Part shown: positions 42,554-61,236 of the stretch, in pieces | How the letters are laid out: each line of letters begins with the position of its first letter | Numbering within the stretch: position 1 is the first letter of the stretch | Assembly (NCBI RefSeq): GCF_963675165.1 | Contig: NC_087378.1 | Location: 5,451,205-5,515,204 of the forward strand | DNA from: Halichondria panicea | Lineage: Eukaryota > Porifera > Demospongiae > Suberitida > Halichondriidae | Direction of reading: 5' to 3' | DNA: 64,000 nucleotides | Notes under the pieces: model-generated | Databases searched by the model: none | Told to the model about the DNA's origin: nothing | The model's input: the letters and a program-made list of their open reading frames with translations, nothing else | Translations under genes and position numbers: made by a program

Positions 42554-43067
42554 ATGCCTCGGTGCGCATGCGCAAGCGAGGTATACGGTAGTGTGTTTGT
42601 GTGTCTGTGTGTGTCTGTGTGTCTGTGTAGACCGCTACAGCTGCTCAAGGATGAATCAAGTGCAAGTAAGAGTTTCTATAGGCTTCTAGTCTTGTTTACT
42701 TGGATTTTAATTCGTGGATTTGCAAAATAATGCTTCGTTCTCGAGTTATGCCTAGTTTTGCTTACTTGGAATGCCATTGCAGCCTTTTCAGAAGAGTCCG
42801 TAGCAAAACTTGTTCACCGAGTGTTACTACTCTACTTAGTAGTTAGCTCTGCACTAGAACGCTAGCTGCAAGAGTGAGCAGAGAGCTGCAAGGCTCTGCT
42901 GACTTGCAGCCATTAGACTTGAACTTTTGGCATCGATCGTTTCAACAATCATGGTTGATCATTACCCACTATTCGCATGCAGCAAAATAAAAGATGTTCA
43001 TGATGATCAATGTGTGTATAAAAGCTAGTTTTTATGTTATGTAGCTTTGGCACCTCCACCGAGGCAT
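42554..43067. mobile_element. atgcctcggtg-ended element, copy 1
   Basis: It starts atgcctcggtgcgcatgcgc, contains a tgtgtgtctgtgtg microsatellite, and ends ccaccgaggcat. Reverse-oriented relatives lie at 53064-53487 and 60338-60863 and share gcatcagcacc, ttgcaaaataatgcttcgtt and the microsatellite. No transposase is seen. Confidence 0.75.
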
Positions 43068-43298
43068 CAGCACCCGCGGTGCTTTCATATAGCAAGCTTT
43101 CCAAGCAGGCAAATAAACGATCAAGAGCAACAGAAGTGGTAGCTGCTATATCCAAGCAAAGGTCAAGAACCCATGACAAGATGTTTAAAGTGACCCTGTT
43201 AACCTAGGCTTACCTCCTCTGCTTCTCTTCATTGAAATTTTCGACGCATCAAAATTTCGCACTTTCTGCACTCGTGCGCATAAATTTTCATCCGTTAT

Positions 43299-44459
43299 TA
43301 TGGGGGGTGATCAGTGCCAAAACCTCCAGCTCTTTTTATTTAGCACTAAAATCATTTGCATAGTGAAGTTCTACATACAAATGATGCGCTCTCTCTAATT
43401 TGCATGGTGAAGTTCTACATACAAATGATACTCTCATTTGCATGGGGAAGTTCTACATACAAATGATACTCTCATTTGCATGGTGAAGCTCTACATACAA
43501 ATGATACTCTCGCATTTGCATAGTTAATTTGCTAAACTAGAAACTACTCCCCTTTTCACCTAAGAAAAGGCTCAGGGGAGAGAGTAATCTTTTTTAACTC
43601 CGTTATTGGACATGCCCACTTATGTGACCAAAAAGGATTGCCACATGAGCGGGAGTGTCCAACACGTAGTTGATAATGTTAATTAAAATGTCCGCTATAC
43701 TAATTGTGTCCTCCTTCAATATGCCACTATAAATTTACAGTTGTCCTATAGGGGCATGCGTGAAGAATGTCACGCTCCCACAATGTTAACGTCCTAACAA
43801 CTTGCATGCTACCACTCACACATGAATTGTACTATTTCTGCTGGGATCAAAGCTGAATAATTATGTAGTTATAGTGGTTTGTTCTAATTGTATTCCAACC
43901 TTCCCTTTTTCATCCGAGCCCTTCCTTATATATGAAAAAGGGAGTGGTTTCAAGTCAATGCAAATATATATGAGAGTGTCATTGTAAAACTAACAAAGCT
44001 TATCATTTGCCATGCAGGGTTATTTGTATGTAGAACTTCTCATTTGTATGTAGAACTTTCATCGTATGTAGAACTTCACCATGCAAATAAGAGTACCATT
44101 TATATGTAGAACTTCACCGTGCAAATAAGAGTATCATTTGTATGTAGAACTTCACCATGCAAATAAGAGTACCATTTATATGTAGAGCTTCACCATGCAA
44201 ATAAGAGTATCATTTGTATGTAGAAAATCACCATGCAAATAAGAGTATCATTTGTATGTAGAAAATCACCATGCAAATAAGAGAGAGCGTGTCATTTGTA
44301 TGTAGAACTTCACCATGCAAATGAGAGTATCATTTGTATGTAGAACTTCACCATGCAAACAAGAGAGAGCGTGTCATTTGTATGTAGAACTTTACCATGC
44401 AAATAATTTTAGTACTAAATAAAAAGAACTGGAGGTTTTGGCACTGATCACCCCCCATA
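43299..44459. mobile_element. 1.16 kb fold-back element with arrayed arms and octamer motifs
   Basis: The ends tatggggggtgatcagtgcc and ggcactgatcaccccccata are inverted repeats extending about 80 bp, and the element is flanked by cgttat on both sides (43293-43298, 44460-44465). Inside each arm are tandem copies of a ~38-bp unit containing tgtatgtagaacttcacc followed by ATGCAAAT. The left arm (about 43350-43520) has five octamer copies on the minus strand. The right arm (about 44035-44405) has seven exact copies plus two one-base variants on the plus strand. The centre (43530-44000) is unique and non-coding. Confidence 0.85.
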
Positions 44460-44475
44460 CGTTATATCATAGATA

Positions 44476-44501
44476 ATACAGTACTGACGTCAGTACTGTA
44501 T
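44476..44501. repeat. 26-bp perfect palindrome centred on a CRE-like site
   Basis: atacagtactgac followed by gtcagtactgtat is a perfect palindrome and continues with one mismatch to 44468-44509. Its centre TGACGTCA is the consensus cAMP-response element. Confidence 0.85.
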
Positions 44502-45280
44502 CATCTATGGTTATATTAACGTAGGTGTGGCTACCACGTACACGTACACCCACGTATATATTTAATTTTGTGTGTTGAGTCCAAGGACGAAAAAAACGAA
44601 ATTAAACACCCGTCGAAAATTTCAACGTTTACGGTATAATAATTATATGCTTGTACTAGCCTCGATATCGTGAGCGGCTTGTTCTCAAGGTCAATGCAGA
44701 TGGCTTTGAAAATGTTCTCTCTAATAAAAATATATACTCCCTTGTGATAAAAAGTATACCCCTCTCATGAAAAATCTATATACATGTACATGTACCCATT
44801 GAGAAAAGCATACCCCTAATTGACATCACAAATCATCTTGTCGTTATTTGCTGCATCCAAAGCTCATGTGATGTCTAACTGCAACTACACAGTTTGAGGC
44901 CCCAAAATGGACTGAAATCAATTTTTGAAGTCTTAAAAGAAGCGCGCCAACCATTGCTGCCTAGAAAAATTTTAGTTGCCTATTTTAATCGTTGAACCTC
45001 CATAAAACGGACACCATTGGGGAACAGCCTTTTGGCCGCTATAGAGAGGTGGTCTTCCTTGGGAGATTTCGATTTCCAGCTATGTATGCTCTATGAGTCA
45101 TTTCTTGCTACATATGTATCTATACAGTGGAACCTCCATTAACGACCACCTCCAAAGAGCCAAGATGTAGCAGTGCTACAGCAGTGCATGAGACTACGCC
45201 GTGTCCAACCCAGAGTCCCAGGGGAGGTACGACATGCAGGATCATGCAATTAGGCTTGATTGAACTATATAGATGATATA

Positions 45281-45505
45281 CCGTATAGCGCAAAATTTTC
45301 GAGGCACTTATATTTCGTGGATTAGCCTCTAAAAGCCATTTCGTTGCACAATGTTCGCGGAATGACTGCTAACCAGAAGCCACACCTTAAATCTTTGCAC
45401 GTTATTGCAGGTAATTTAACAATTTTCGTGGACTTATTTTGGTGTAGAATTCTAACCCACGAAATCCGCGAAAATTAAGCCCCTCGAAAATTTCTCGCTA
45501 TACGG
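45281..45505. mobile_element. ccgtatag-type miniature element
   Basis: It starts ccgtatagcgcaaaattttc and ends gaaaatttctcgctatacgg, with TA on both sides (45279-45280, 45506-45507). This is the best-preserved copy of the family also seen at 9475 and 10333. Confidence 0.85.
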
Positions 45506-45509
45506 TACA

Positions 45510-45757
45510 TAATAGCGGGAAATTTCGCATTTCAATGCCTGGAAACCACACCCACCAATAACTTCGTATGTTAAATACCGGTGCGTGGGACCATTATAAT
45601 TTTCACGTCGCATTTCAATGCCAGGAAACCACACCCACCAATAACTTCGCATGTTAAATACCGGTGCGTGGGATCATTATTTTAATTTTCACGTCTTCTG
45701 TCGATCTGTCCTCGAAAAACACGAAATTTTGCACCACGAAAATTTCCCGCTCTACGG
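45510..45757. mobile_element. Miniature element with an internal direct duplication
   Basis: It starts taatagcgggaaatttcg and ends cgaaaatttcccgctctacgg. A segment of about 65 bp (gcatttcaatgcc to accggtgcgtggga) occurs twice, at about 45528-45592 and 45608-45673, with a few differences. It abuts the preceding element. Confidence 0.65.
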
Positions 45758-46034
45758 TAGTACCGTATATCTTCTAATTTATCGGACAGCAAAAAATAAT
45801 TATTTGGAAAAAAAAGAGTACACCGAGTAAACAAAGGATTAGCTACAATCTAACGAGGAGAGAGTTAGCATCTGATTGTCTAAAGGATCTTTTTGAGACT
45901 GCATGCATGCAAGTAATAGCTAGCCTGCCAGGTAGTGAGACTAGAAGAAATTCCTTGAGTCTAGGCTTATCTCAGCAAAACAGTCAATGACAGAAATATT
46001 TTTTGTTACGTGTAATTTCACTTCCAGTGTTTCG

Positions 46035-46114
46035 AGTCGTGACTAGATGGGCATGCCCGTCCCCGGCCATAAATGGCTGGGGACGGACGGGCACGCCCAT
46101 CTAAGTCGTGACTA
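46035..46114. repeat. 58-bp palindromic insert with 11-bp flanking duplication
   Basis: agtcgtgacta occurs at 46035-46045 and again at 46104-46114. Between them 46046-46103 is an imperfect palindrome (gatgggcatgcccgtccccg against cggacgggcacgcccatc) with an AT-rich loop. It lies just upstream of the LINE. Confidence 0.75.
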
Positions 46115-46199
46115 CGTAAAGACAGTGCTGACCAATGACGTAAACGTTGCTGACTCCTCACCCACGTAATTGGGATCTAACAGCACTTATAAAAGCATA

Positions 46200-49100
46200 G
46201 ATAGTAGATTGAAGTGGTCACCTCAGAAAGAAGATAAGAGAAGACGAGTACAAGAAAATGTCTGTAAAACTCATCACTGTCTTGTTGGCTGGTGATATCG
46301 AGCTAAACCCTGGCCCTAGTTGGAGGTACCCCTGTGGAGAATGCTCAGGTCCTGTCAAGTGCAACCAGAAGGGAATATTTTGTGATGTCTGCAACACCTG
46401 GCTCCACACCCACTGCATTGGCCTCTCGGACCTAGACTATTCCATCCTGCAAGCATCTCCTGACACCTGGGCCTGTAGGAGTTGCCTGTGCAACACTCTG
46501 CCCTTTCACAACGCCTCGCTTGGCTATAATAGCAACACCTCTATATCTGACCTATCCATCTCATCCACCTCCACATCTGCCCCAAATGAAAATCTAAACA
46601 TCGTAAGTTTGAACTGTCGAAGTCTACTTTCTAAAATAGATAATTTGAGATTACTAACTGAAGCCCAAAACCCACATGTTGTCGCTCTCTGTGAAACATG
46701 GCTTGATGACTCCATCAGCGACCGAGAGTTGTCTTGTGAGGGATACTTCCTGGTAAGACGTGACAGAAACAGACAAGGCGGTGGAACTGCTGCTTACATA
46801 CGTGAGGACGTCCCCTTCACCATCCACACCTCTCATTCTTCAATCGAATTCCTGATGTTAAATTTGAAGCTAGCCTCAGGCTCCCTACTCTGCGGAATAT
46901 TCTACAGACCCCCATCCTCAAAAGCCGCTGTTCTATCTGAGTTGGAGGCTACCCTGGAGAGCCTACCTCCTGTCAAACTAGTCCTGCTAGGCGACTTCAA
47001 CATTGACATAACAAACTCAAAGGATCCATACCTTCATCACATCCAATCTATCAGTGACAAATTATCTCTCAAACAAGTTGTTTCGTCACCAACCAGATCA
47101 ACAACCTCATCTTCGTCCATTATTGACCATATCTATCTCACTGACAATCCAAAACTTCTGTCCTGTGAAGTCGGCCCACCGCTTGATGGCTGCGACCACA
47201 ACACCATATTCGTCTCATTGGACATGTCCCCCCAAAAAGTGCTAAAGCTCCTTGCAGGAAATTTTGGCTATACAAGAAAGCAGACTTCGAGTCTGCCAAC
47301 AAAGCTCTTAGGAATATTCCCACAAGCTCCCTCCCAGATACTGATGTTGACCTCTTTTGGTCTACCTGGTTCAATGTATTCATGGCAACTATGTCCAAGT
47401 TCATACCTTCAAAACGATCTCCCTCCAAAAAAAAACTGCCGTATATAACAAAATCTATCATCAAATTAATGCAGAAGAAAGTCCGTCTTTACAGGAGAGC
47501 AAAAGGCTTAGACACTCTCCAATCGTGGTCCAAATACAATAAGTGCAGAAACAACTTGACCAGTGCCCTTCGATCGGCCAAAAAAGACTTTTTCTCAAAT
47601 CTCGCCAAAAACATCCACTCTCCAAAGGACTTTTGGTCTGCATATCACAAACTGTCACCAAACCATCAGAGGATTCCACCCCAGATAACTCTCAAACACC
47701 ACTCAGCAGAAAAACCTATTGAAAAGGCGAATCTTTTTAACAATTTTTTTGCATCTTGTTTCTCTAAACCATCACAGCCGCTGCCTATCCCATCACCAAC
47801 CACTCAAGCAGTGTCCCTTCTATCCATACACTGCTCTGTTTTAGAGGTAGAACAACAACTACTACACTACAAACAAAAGACTGCTTCTGGACCAGATGGA
47901 ATCTCTAGCATTATGTTAAGGAACACTGCCAGCTCCATAGCACCCCAACTGTCTACACTCTTCAACCTATCCCTCAGTCAAGGAAAAGTCCCCTCGGCCT
48001 GGAAAGTCTCAAATGTAACCCCAATTCACAAAGCTGGTGATAAATCTGATGTCTCTAACTATAGACCAATTTCATTACTGTCCTTAATATCGAAGGTTCT
48101 CGAGAGAATTGTTCACAATCAAATATCACTTCATTTAACATCAAACAAACTTCTCTCCAACAACCAATTTGGTTTCAGGTCAGGATTTTCAACTCAGGAT
48201 GCACTACTGACTGTCACAAACGACTGGCACCAATTACTATCAAAAAACAGACAAGTAGGAGCAGTTTTCTTTGATATTCGTAAAGCATTCGACTCTGTCC
48301 CCCACAATCAGATCATTAAGTCACTCTCAAAACATGGTATCTCGGGTCCACTGCTAACTTGGCTCTCAGACTACCTATCAAACAGAAGTCAGAGAGTCGT
48401 CCTGGAAGGTGCATCCTCAACACCGTGCCGTGTAACGTCTGGAGTCCCTCAAGGCTCTATTCTGGGACCCCTACTGTTCATTATATTCATGGACTCGCTG
48501 AATGAAATAAAGCTCTGCCCCGGAACCAAGCTAATCCTATATGCTGATGACATCCTCCTTTACAGGCCAGTAATTTCAGATAACGATCTCACTCAGCTCC
48601 AGCAGGATATTAATGCAGTTCACAACTGGACTATACAACATGGTCTCCTTCTAAACAACAAAAAAACCAATGTTCTACCCATCACAAGATCTATGAATGC
48701 GATCCCACTCACCCTCTCTATTTCAAACCAGCAAATCCCCATTGTGGAATGTTTCAAGTACCTCGGCGTCACCATCTCTAAGAATCTGTCCTGGTCTGAG
48801 CACATTACCAACACTGTGAGGACATCCAAACAACAACTGGGATTGCTCCACAGGAAGTTAAAAGATGCATCACAGCAATCAAAGCATACAATTTACAGGA
48901 GCACTGTACTACCCAAACTTGAATACTGCGCCGCAGTATGGGACCCCCATCAATCAACACTCACCAAGAAACTGGAGAACACCCAATCATTTGCCTGCAA
49001 AATCATAACCAAAGAATGGAAATCTGACTATACTTCTCTACTTAACAAACTCCAACTCAAATCTCTTAAAGACCGCAGGAATATCCAAAAACTTAAAGTA

Positions 49101-49502
49101 TGCTTCAAAATCATCAACAACAAATCCTGTATTCCTCCCTCTGTCTTCTCACCCCACCCATCCCCTTCCCCCCGTCATCCGCACAGCCAAATACTCTTTA
49201 TACCACATGTGGGCACCTCATCCCACAAACATTCCTTTTTTCTGGATGTAATACCAAAATGGAATTCTTTACCACCAGAAGTTATCAACAGCTCCTCTGA
49301 TTCATCATTTAAATCGAACCTCAGTAGCTTTTTGTGTAATAATTATTATAATTAGCCGTAGCTCCTGTTTTATTTCTCTGTTTTTGTGTTGTCCAGGGGA
49401 AGTCTTCACACTAGCCATCTGAGCTACCTGATCTACCCTTATGCACACCTTGGTTTTGCATAAAAATTTCTTAAATAAAAAAAAAAAAAAAAAAAAAAAA
49501 AA
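46200..49502 (+). mobile_element. CR1/L2-like LINE with poly(A) tail
   Basis: The protein-coding part runs 46258-49355 and is followed by a 3' UTR ending in aaata and about 28 A residues (49474-49502). The 5' boundary is not defined; a tataaaag box lies near 46187. Domains on the plus strand are a 2A-like motif, a PHD-type finger, an endonuclease and a reverse transcriptase. I found no target-site duplication by eye. Confidence 0.85.
46258..49355 (+). pseudogene. LINE polyprotein: 2A motif, PHD finger, endonuclease, reverse transcriptase (frameshifted)
   Basis: The protein starts at ATG 46258. Residues 9-20 are LLAGDIELNPGP, matching the DxExNPGP consensus of 2A ribosome-skipping peptides. 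A PHD-like finger follows (CGECSGPVKC, CDVCNTWLHTHC, CRSCLC). The apurinic endonuclease motifs are LNCRSL, CETWLD, LLGDFNID and DHNTIF. Near 47240-47265 homology leaves this frame and continues one frame back, so a one-base change has broken the ORF; the first frame then ends at 47448. The reverse transcriptase has NYRPISLLS, FFDIRKAFDSVPH, SGVPQGSILGPLLF and YADDILLY, and stops at 49353-49355. The element family is Jockey/CR1/L2-like by domain order; the exact clade needs a tree. Confidence 0.85.
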
Positions 49503-50387
49503 CTCTTTGGAGCCACTGGCCAGCAAGGAAATGCAGTAGCCAAAGCTCTTCTAGCCAAGAATTACAAAGTTAGAGCAGTAACACGCAGCCCTGATAATGC
49601 CAAGGCTCAAGAATTGAAGAAGCTAGGTGCTGAAATAGCTCAAGTCAAAAACATGGATAACAGACACGACATGAAGCAAGCGATCAATGGCTCATATGGA
49701 GTGTTTGCTGTTACCAACTACTGGGGAATGGTTGGCGAAAATCCTAAAACTGCTTACGACCGAGAGATTGCTCAAGGAAAGGCCATTGGAGATATTTGCA
49801 ACGAGTTAGGCGTTAAGCACCTTGTTTACAGTGGCCTTGAACATGTGGAAGCGATTATGGAGAAGCCTTGTCCCCACTTTGATACCAAGGGCATTGTTGA
49901 AAAGTATCTTGATGAGAAGAGTGTTCCTAACACCAGCACTCGATACGCATTCTATTTTGACAACTTTTTAGGTTTATTCCCGATGCAGAAACAAGACGAT
50001 GGTACATACACTCTAACCTTCCCTGCACAGAAGCCAATGGATGGAGTAGCTGTTGCTGATTGTGGCCCAGCAGTAGCAGCAATCTTTGATAACCCAGAAG
50101 AATACATTGGAAGGAAAATAGGATTCAGCGGGGACAAACTGACAGGTCATGAGTATGCAGCCATCCTTAGCAAGGTGATAGGCAAAACAGTCAACTTTAA
50201 CTATGTTCCCCCGGAAGTTTTTGCAAAATTCCCATTCCCTGGAGCAGATGACATAGCAACTATGTTCGAATTTTATGACTTTGGAAATGGGCCAGATCGA
50301 AGTGTTGAGTTGACCTGCAAGCTTAATCCAGCTGTTCAGGGATTCGAAGCATGGGCACGACAGAACAAAGACCAAATTCCAGTCTGA
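49503..50387 (+). CDS. NMRAL1: NmrA-like NAD(P)-binding protein, 5' end cut at LINE poly(A)
   Basis: The open frame begins directly after the A tract with LFGATGQQGNAVAKALL, the Rossmann glycine motif that in this family lies about ten residues from the start. It runs without a stop for 294 codons to TGA at 50385-50387. Family signatures: VRAVTRSP, VTNYW, HLVYSGLEHV, FDTKGIVEKYL, and a conserved C-terminal half ending GFEAWARQNKDQIPV. NMRAL1-type proteins bind NADPH and sense redox state in the cytoplasm. There is no ATG in frame before the glycine motif, and upstream codons are all Lys from the poly(A), so the start was lost or displaced by the LINE. No intron is present. It may be a recently disrupted gene, a retrocopy or an assembly join. 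It is tail-to-tail with FIGNL1, 104 bp apart. Confidence 0.8.
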   Translation, partial: LFGATGQQGNAVAKALLAKNYKVRAVTRSPDNAKAQELKKLGAEIAQVKNMDNRHDMKQAINGSYGVFAVTNYWGMVGENPKTAYDREIAQGKAIGDICNELGVKHLVYSGLEHVEAIMEKPCPHFDTKGIVEKYLDEKSVPNTSTRYAFYFDNFLGLFPMQKQDDGTYTLTFPAQKPMDGVAVADCGPAVAAIFDNPEEYIGRKIGFSGDKLTGHEYAAILSKVIGKTVNFNYVPPEVFAKFPFPGADDIATMFEFYDFGNGPDRSVELTCKLNPAVQGFEAWARQNKDQIPV

Positions 50388-50388
50388 A

Positions 50389-50452
50389 CACTATTATTGA
50401 ATACAACTATAACACTATTATTGAATACAACTGTAACACTATTATTATACCA
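50389..50452. repeat. Short AT-rich tandem repeat after the NmrA-like stop
   Basis: About 2.7 copies of a ~23-bp unit (acactattattgaatacaac plus a short linker) follow the stop codon. It may include the 3' end of the transcript; no AATAAA is seen. Confidence 0.7.
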
Positions 50453-50491
50453 TGTTATACGTACGTTATATACAATGATACAGTAATTGGT

Positions 50492-58913
<8,422 letters not shown>

Positions 58914-59291
58914 AGCATGCAGCTAGATCTAGCTAGCTAGCTGGCCAGCTAAAAACAGCCAACAATTTTATAGAGAGCACAGCTGCATATGATTTGAGGG
59001 GAAATCCCGATAGCCCCTCCTATTATTTCGGATACCAACTGGGTGTTGTGCAAGTATGATCCTCTAAAACTGAAAAGCTTCAGGATAGTGAGAGAGGATT
59101 TCCTATGCAAGAAAGGAGAGTTGATAGCAAAGTAGAAAAGGTATTCATGATTGCAAGTTTATACTAGATCTATATTAAGTTATGCAACTATGTATCTAGT
59201 GTCATAATAAGTTTAGTCATTATGATAACTATAGTCAAAAGTAATTTAATGAGCATGCATGCAGGAGCTGATGCTGGTAACGTGGATGTAG

Positions 59292-59618
59292 TTAGACTCG
59301 CTCTGACCAGTCCATCCTCTGGGGATTGGGACTGATGGTCAACTGCCAATCATCGAATTATTAAATTTGGTAATGACGAATCACAGTACAGAAGCAATGC
59401 CATGTGACATATTTCGCCCACGTAAAACTCGTTGTAGTTGGGCTGGGTCTATGTTGTGTTAGATAAACACGGACATAACACACACATTCACTTGATAGTT
59501 ATGCAACTTTGGTCAACTGCACAAACGTACCACAAGATGATGTCACTATACAAAATTCCACTAGAACAACTCGATGATTGGCAGTTGACCAGTCCCAATC
59601 CCCAGCGAGTCTATAGGA
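59292..59618. mobile_element. Miniature element with long inverted arms
   Basis: ggggattgggactgatggtc and aactgccaatcatcga in the left arm (about 59318-59358) recur as reverse complement tcgatgattggcagtt and gaccagtcccaatcccc in the right arm (about 59571-59608), with one short gap. The ends approach tagactcgct/agcgagtcta. Confidence 0.7.
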
Positions 59619-59669
59619 TGAAGTCATAACTGTTGAGTTAGTTCCTAAGTTATGCTATACTTATATACA

Positions 59670-59986
59670 CAGTAGACTCGCTATTCCGTCTCTCTGATTT
59701 GGTTTGGCACGAATTGCTATAGCTAGATGTTTACTGCACAAACCTCGCCCTAAAATGCGCCCACTCACTATTCTGTATACTGGCTGCCCCAAACTAGGTT
59801 GTTATTTACGGTCGGATATGACGCTTTGGGTGTGGTTTGGCAGATAAACACTAGAGAGCAAAATTATTCAGATTTGAGGTAGAGTCGTTTTTAAGCCGTG
59901 GTTATTAATTAATTAAATGTGGCCCACTCGCTATTCAGGCCAAGCTGCACTGTCCCAAGGGTGGCCGGATTAACGAGAGTCTACTG
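59670..59986. mobile_element. cagtag-type miniature element
   Basis: It starts cagtagactcgctattccg and ends taacgagagtctactg. It shares internal text (gttggcacg-like, ggcggatatgacg-like, gctgcactgtcccaagggt) with 2439-2863. The flanking TA is not preserved. Confidence 0.75.
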
Positions 59987-60337
59987 TGGGAATATTCACC
60001 TCAAATATTAATTTACCCAAGGCTACGTACATATCATTCCAATACACCTATAGCTACACGTACTGGGCCTGAGGGGGCGTAATGTCGAGACGTGGATGCA
60101 CATTATACACTTCATTCCAGTGTTGATTTAGCTAACTTGACAGCAATTGCTAAAGAGTAGATTGACAAATGTGACAAATGTGAATAACGAAGGAAAAACC
60201 AACAAGTATTCCTTGCATCACAAATTTTTCTACACATTTTCTCCCGTCAACCCAAATGTGACGAATGTCGATGCATACATGCATGCATTTTTAATTCATA
60301 ACACAGCAATTCAGGAATGAAAGCACTGCAGGTGCTG

Positions 60338-60863
60338 ATGCCTCGGTGGAGGTGCCAACGCTATACATAACATAAAAAGCTACTAAGCTAGCTTTTATAC
60401 ACACATTGATTATAATTATCATAATGAACATTTTTTTAAAACAATTGATACCAAAAGTTCAAGTCTACAATTAATGGCTCAGCAGAGCCTTGCAGCTCTC
60501 CTCTCACTCTTGCAGCTACCAATAGCTAGCGTTCTAGTGCAGAGCTAACTGCTAAGTAGAGTAGCAACACTTGGTAAACAAGTTTGGCTACGTGCTCTTC
60601 TGAAAAGGCTGCAATGGCATTCCAAGTAAGCAAAACATGCAAAACCAGGCATATAAACTCGAGAACGAAGCATTATTTTGCAAATCCACGAATTAAAATC
60701 AAAGAAAACATGACTAGAAGCCTATAGAAACTCTTACTTACACTTCATTGATCCTTGTGCAGCTGTAGCAGTCTACACAGACAGACAGACAGACACACAC
60801 ACACACACACACAAACACCGTGACACTACCGTATACCTCGCTTGCGTATGCGCACCGAGGCAT
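60338..60863. mobile_element. atgcctcggtg-ended element, copy 3
   Basis: It starts atgcctcggtggaggtgcc and ends gcgcaccgaggcat. It includes a run of cagacagacacacaca (about 60777-60812). It is the reverse-oriented relative of 42554-43067, conserved through most of its length. Confidence 0.75.
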
Positions 60864-61236
60864 AACTAGTGAAGAACAAACGCACTCATTATAGCATTAT
60901 TGTGATCACCTTCGAATAATTATGGCGCTATATTAGTGCCATAATTCAAAGGGGTATACTTTTTTCATTAAGGGTATATATCATTAGGGGGTATGTAACA
61001 AAGTGATGTAACGATGAACGCTATAGTAATAGTACTTTGTTATTAGGTACACCCACTTAGTGTGGGTGTACATAGTTGACTTCCTATTTATGATGTTGTG
61101 CGCATGCGTGGAGAGAGTCTTGCCATGTGGAAAATGAACGTTAATGATCAAGAGTGATTGAGCTATTTAACAGTGGAGGTCCTGCCGAGACTAACCTTAC
61201 ACACAAGGATATTAGCTTCTAGAGCTAAGTAACAAG

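Larger units (their letters stand above)
38561..46034. other. Gene-poor region rich in miniature elements
   Basis: No gene is supported over 7.5 kb. It holds inverted-repeat elements at 38750-39071, 39103-39599, 42554-43067, 43299-44459, 45281-45505 and 45510-45757, the inverted 773-bp copy (41756-42528), a minisatellite (40851-41135), a GC-rich block of ggggcc runs (40130-40360), a 45-bp direct repeat (about 40395-40464) and a short inverted repeat tagcctcgatcccag/ctggaatcgaggcta (41659-41711). Confidence 0.75.
58914..61236. other. Intergenic region between FIGNL1 and the Gypsy element
   Basis: No gene is supported. It contains inverted-repeat elements at about 59292-59618, 59670-59986 and 60338-60863. 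The stretch 60880-61236 may include the 5' LTR or leader of the retrotransposon, but I cannot delimit an LTR with only one end in view. Confidence 0.65.

Noticed and set aside
43350..44405. Regularly spaced short repeats resembling a CRISPR array
   Set aside because: The units are contiguous tandem repeats without unique spacers, face each other as inverted arms of a transposon, and the genome is eukaryotic.
47138..47464. 108-codon minus-strand ORF
   Set aside because: Antisense to the LINE endonuclease region, which has clear motifs on the plus strand.
49614..50387. NmrA-like ORF starting at a TTG codon at 49614
   Set aside because: Homology begins upstream at the Rossmann glycine motif (49503), so the TTG is internal.
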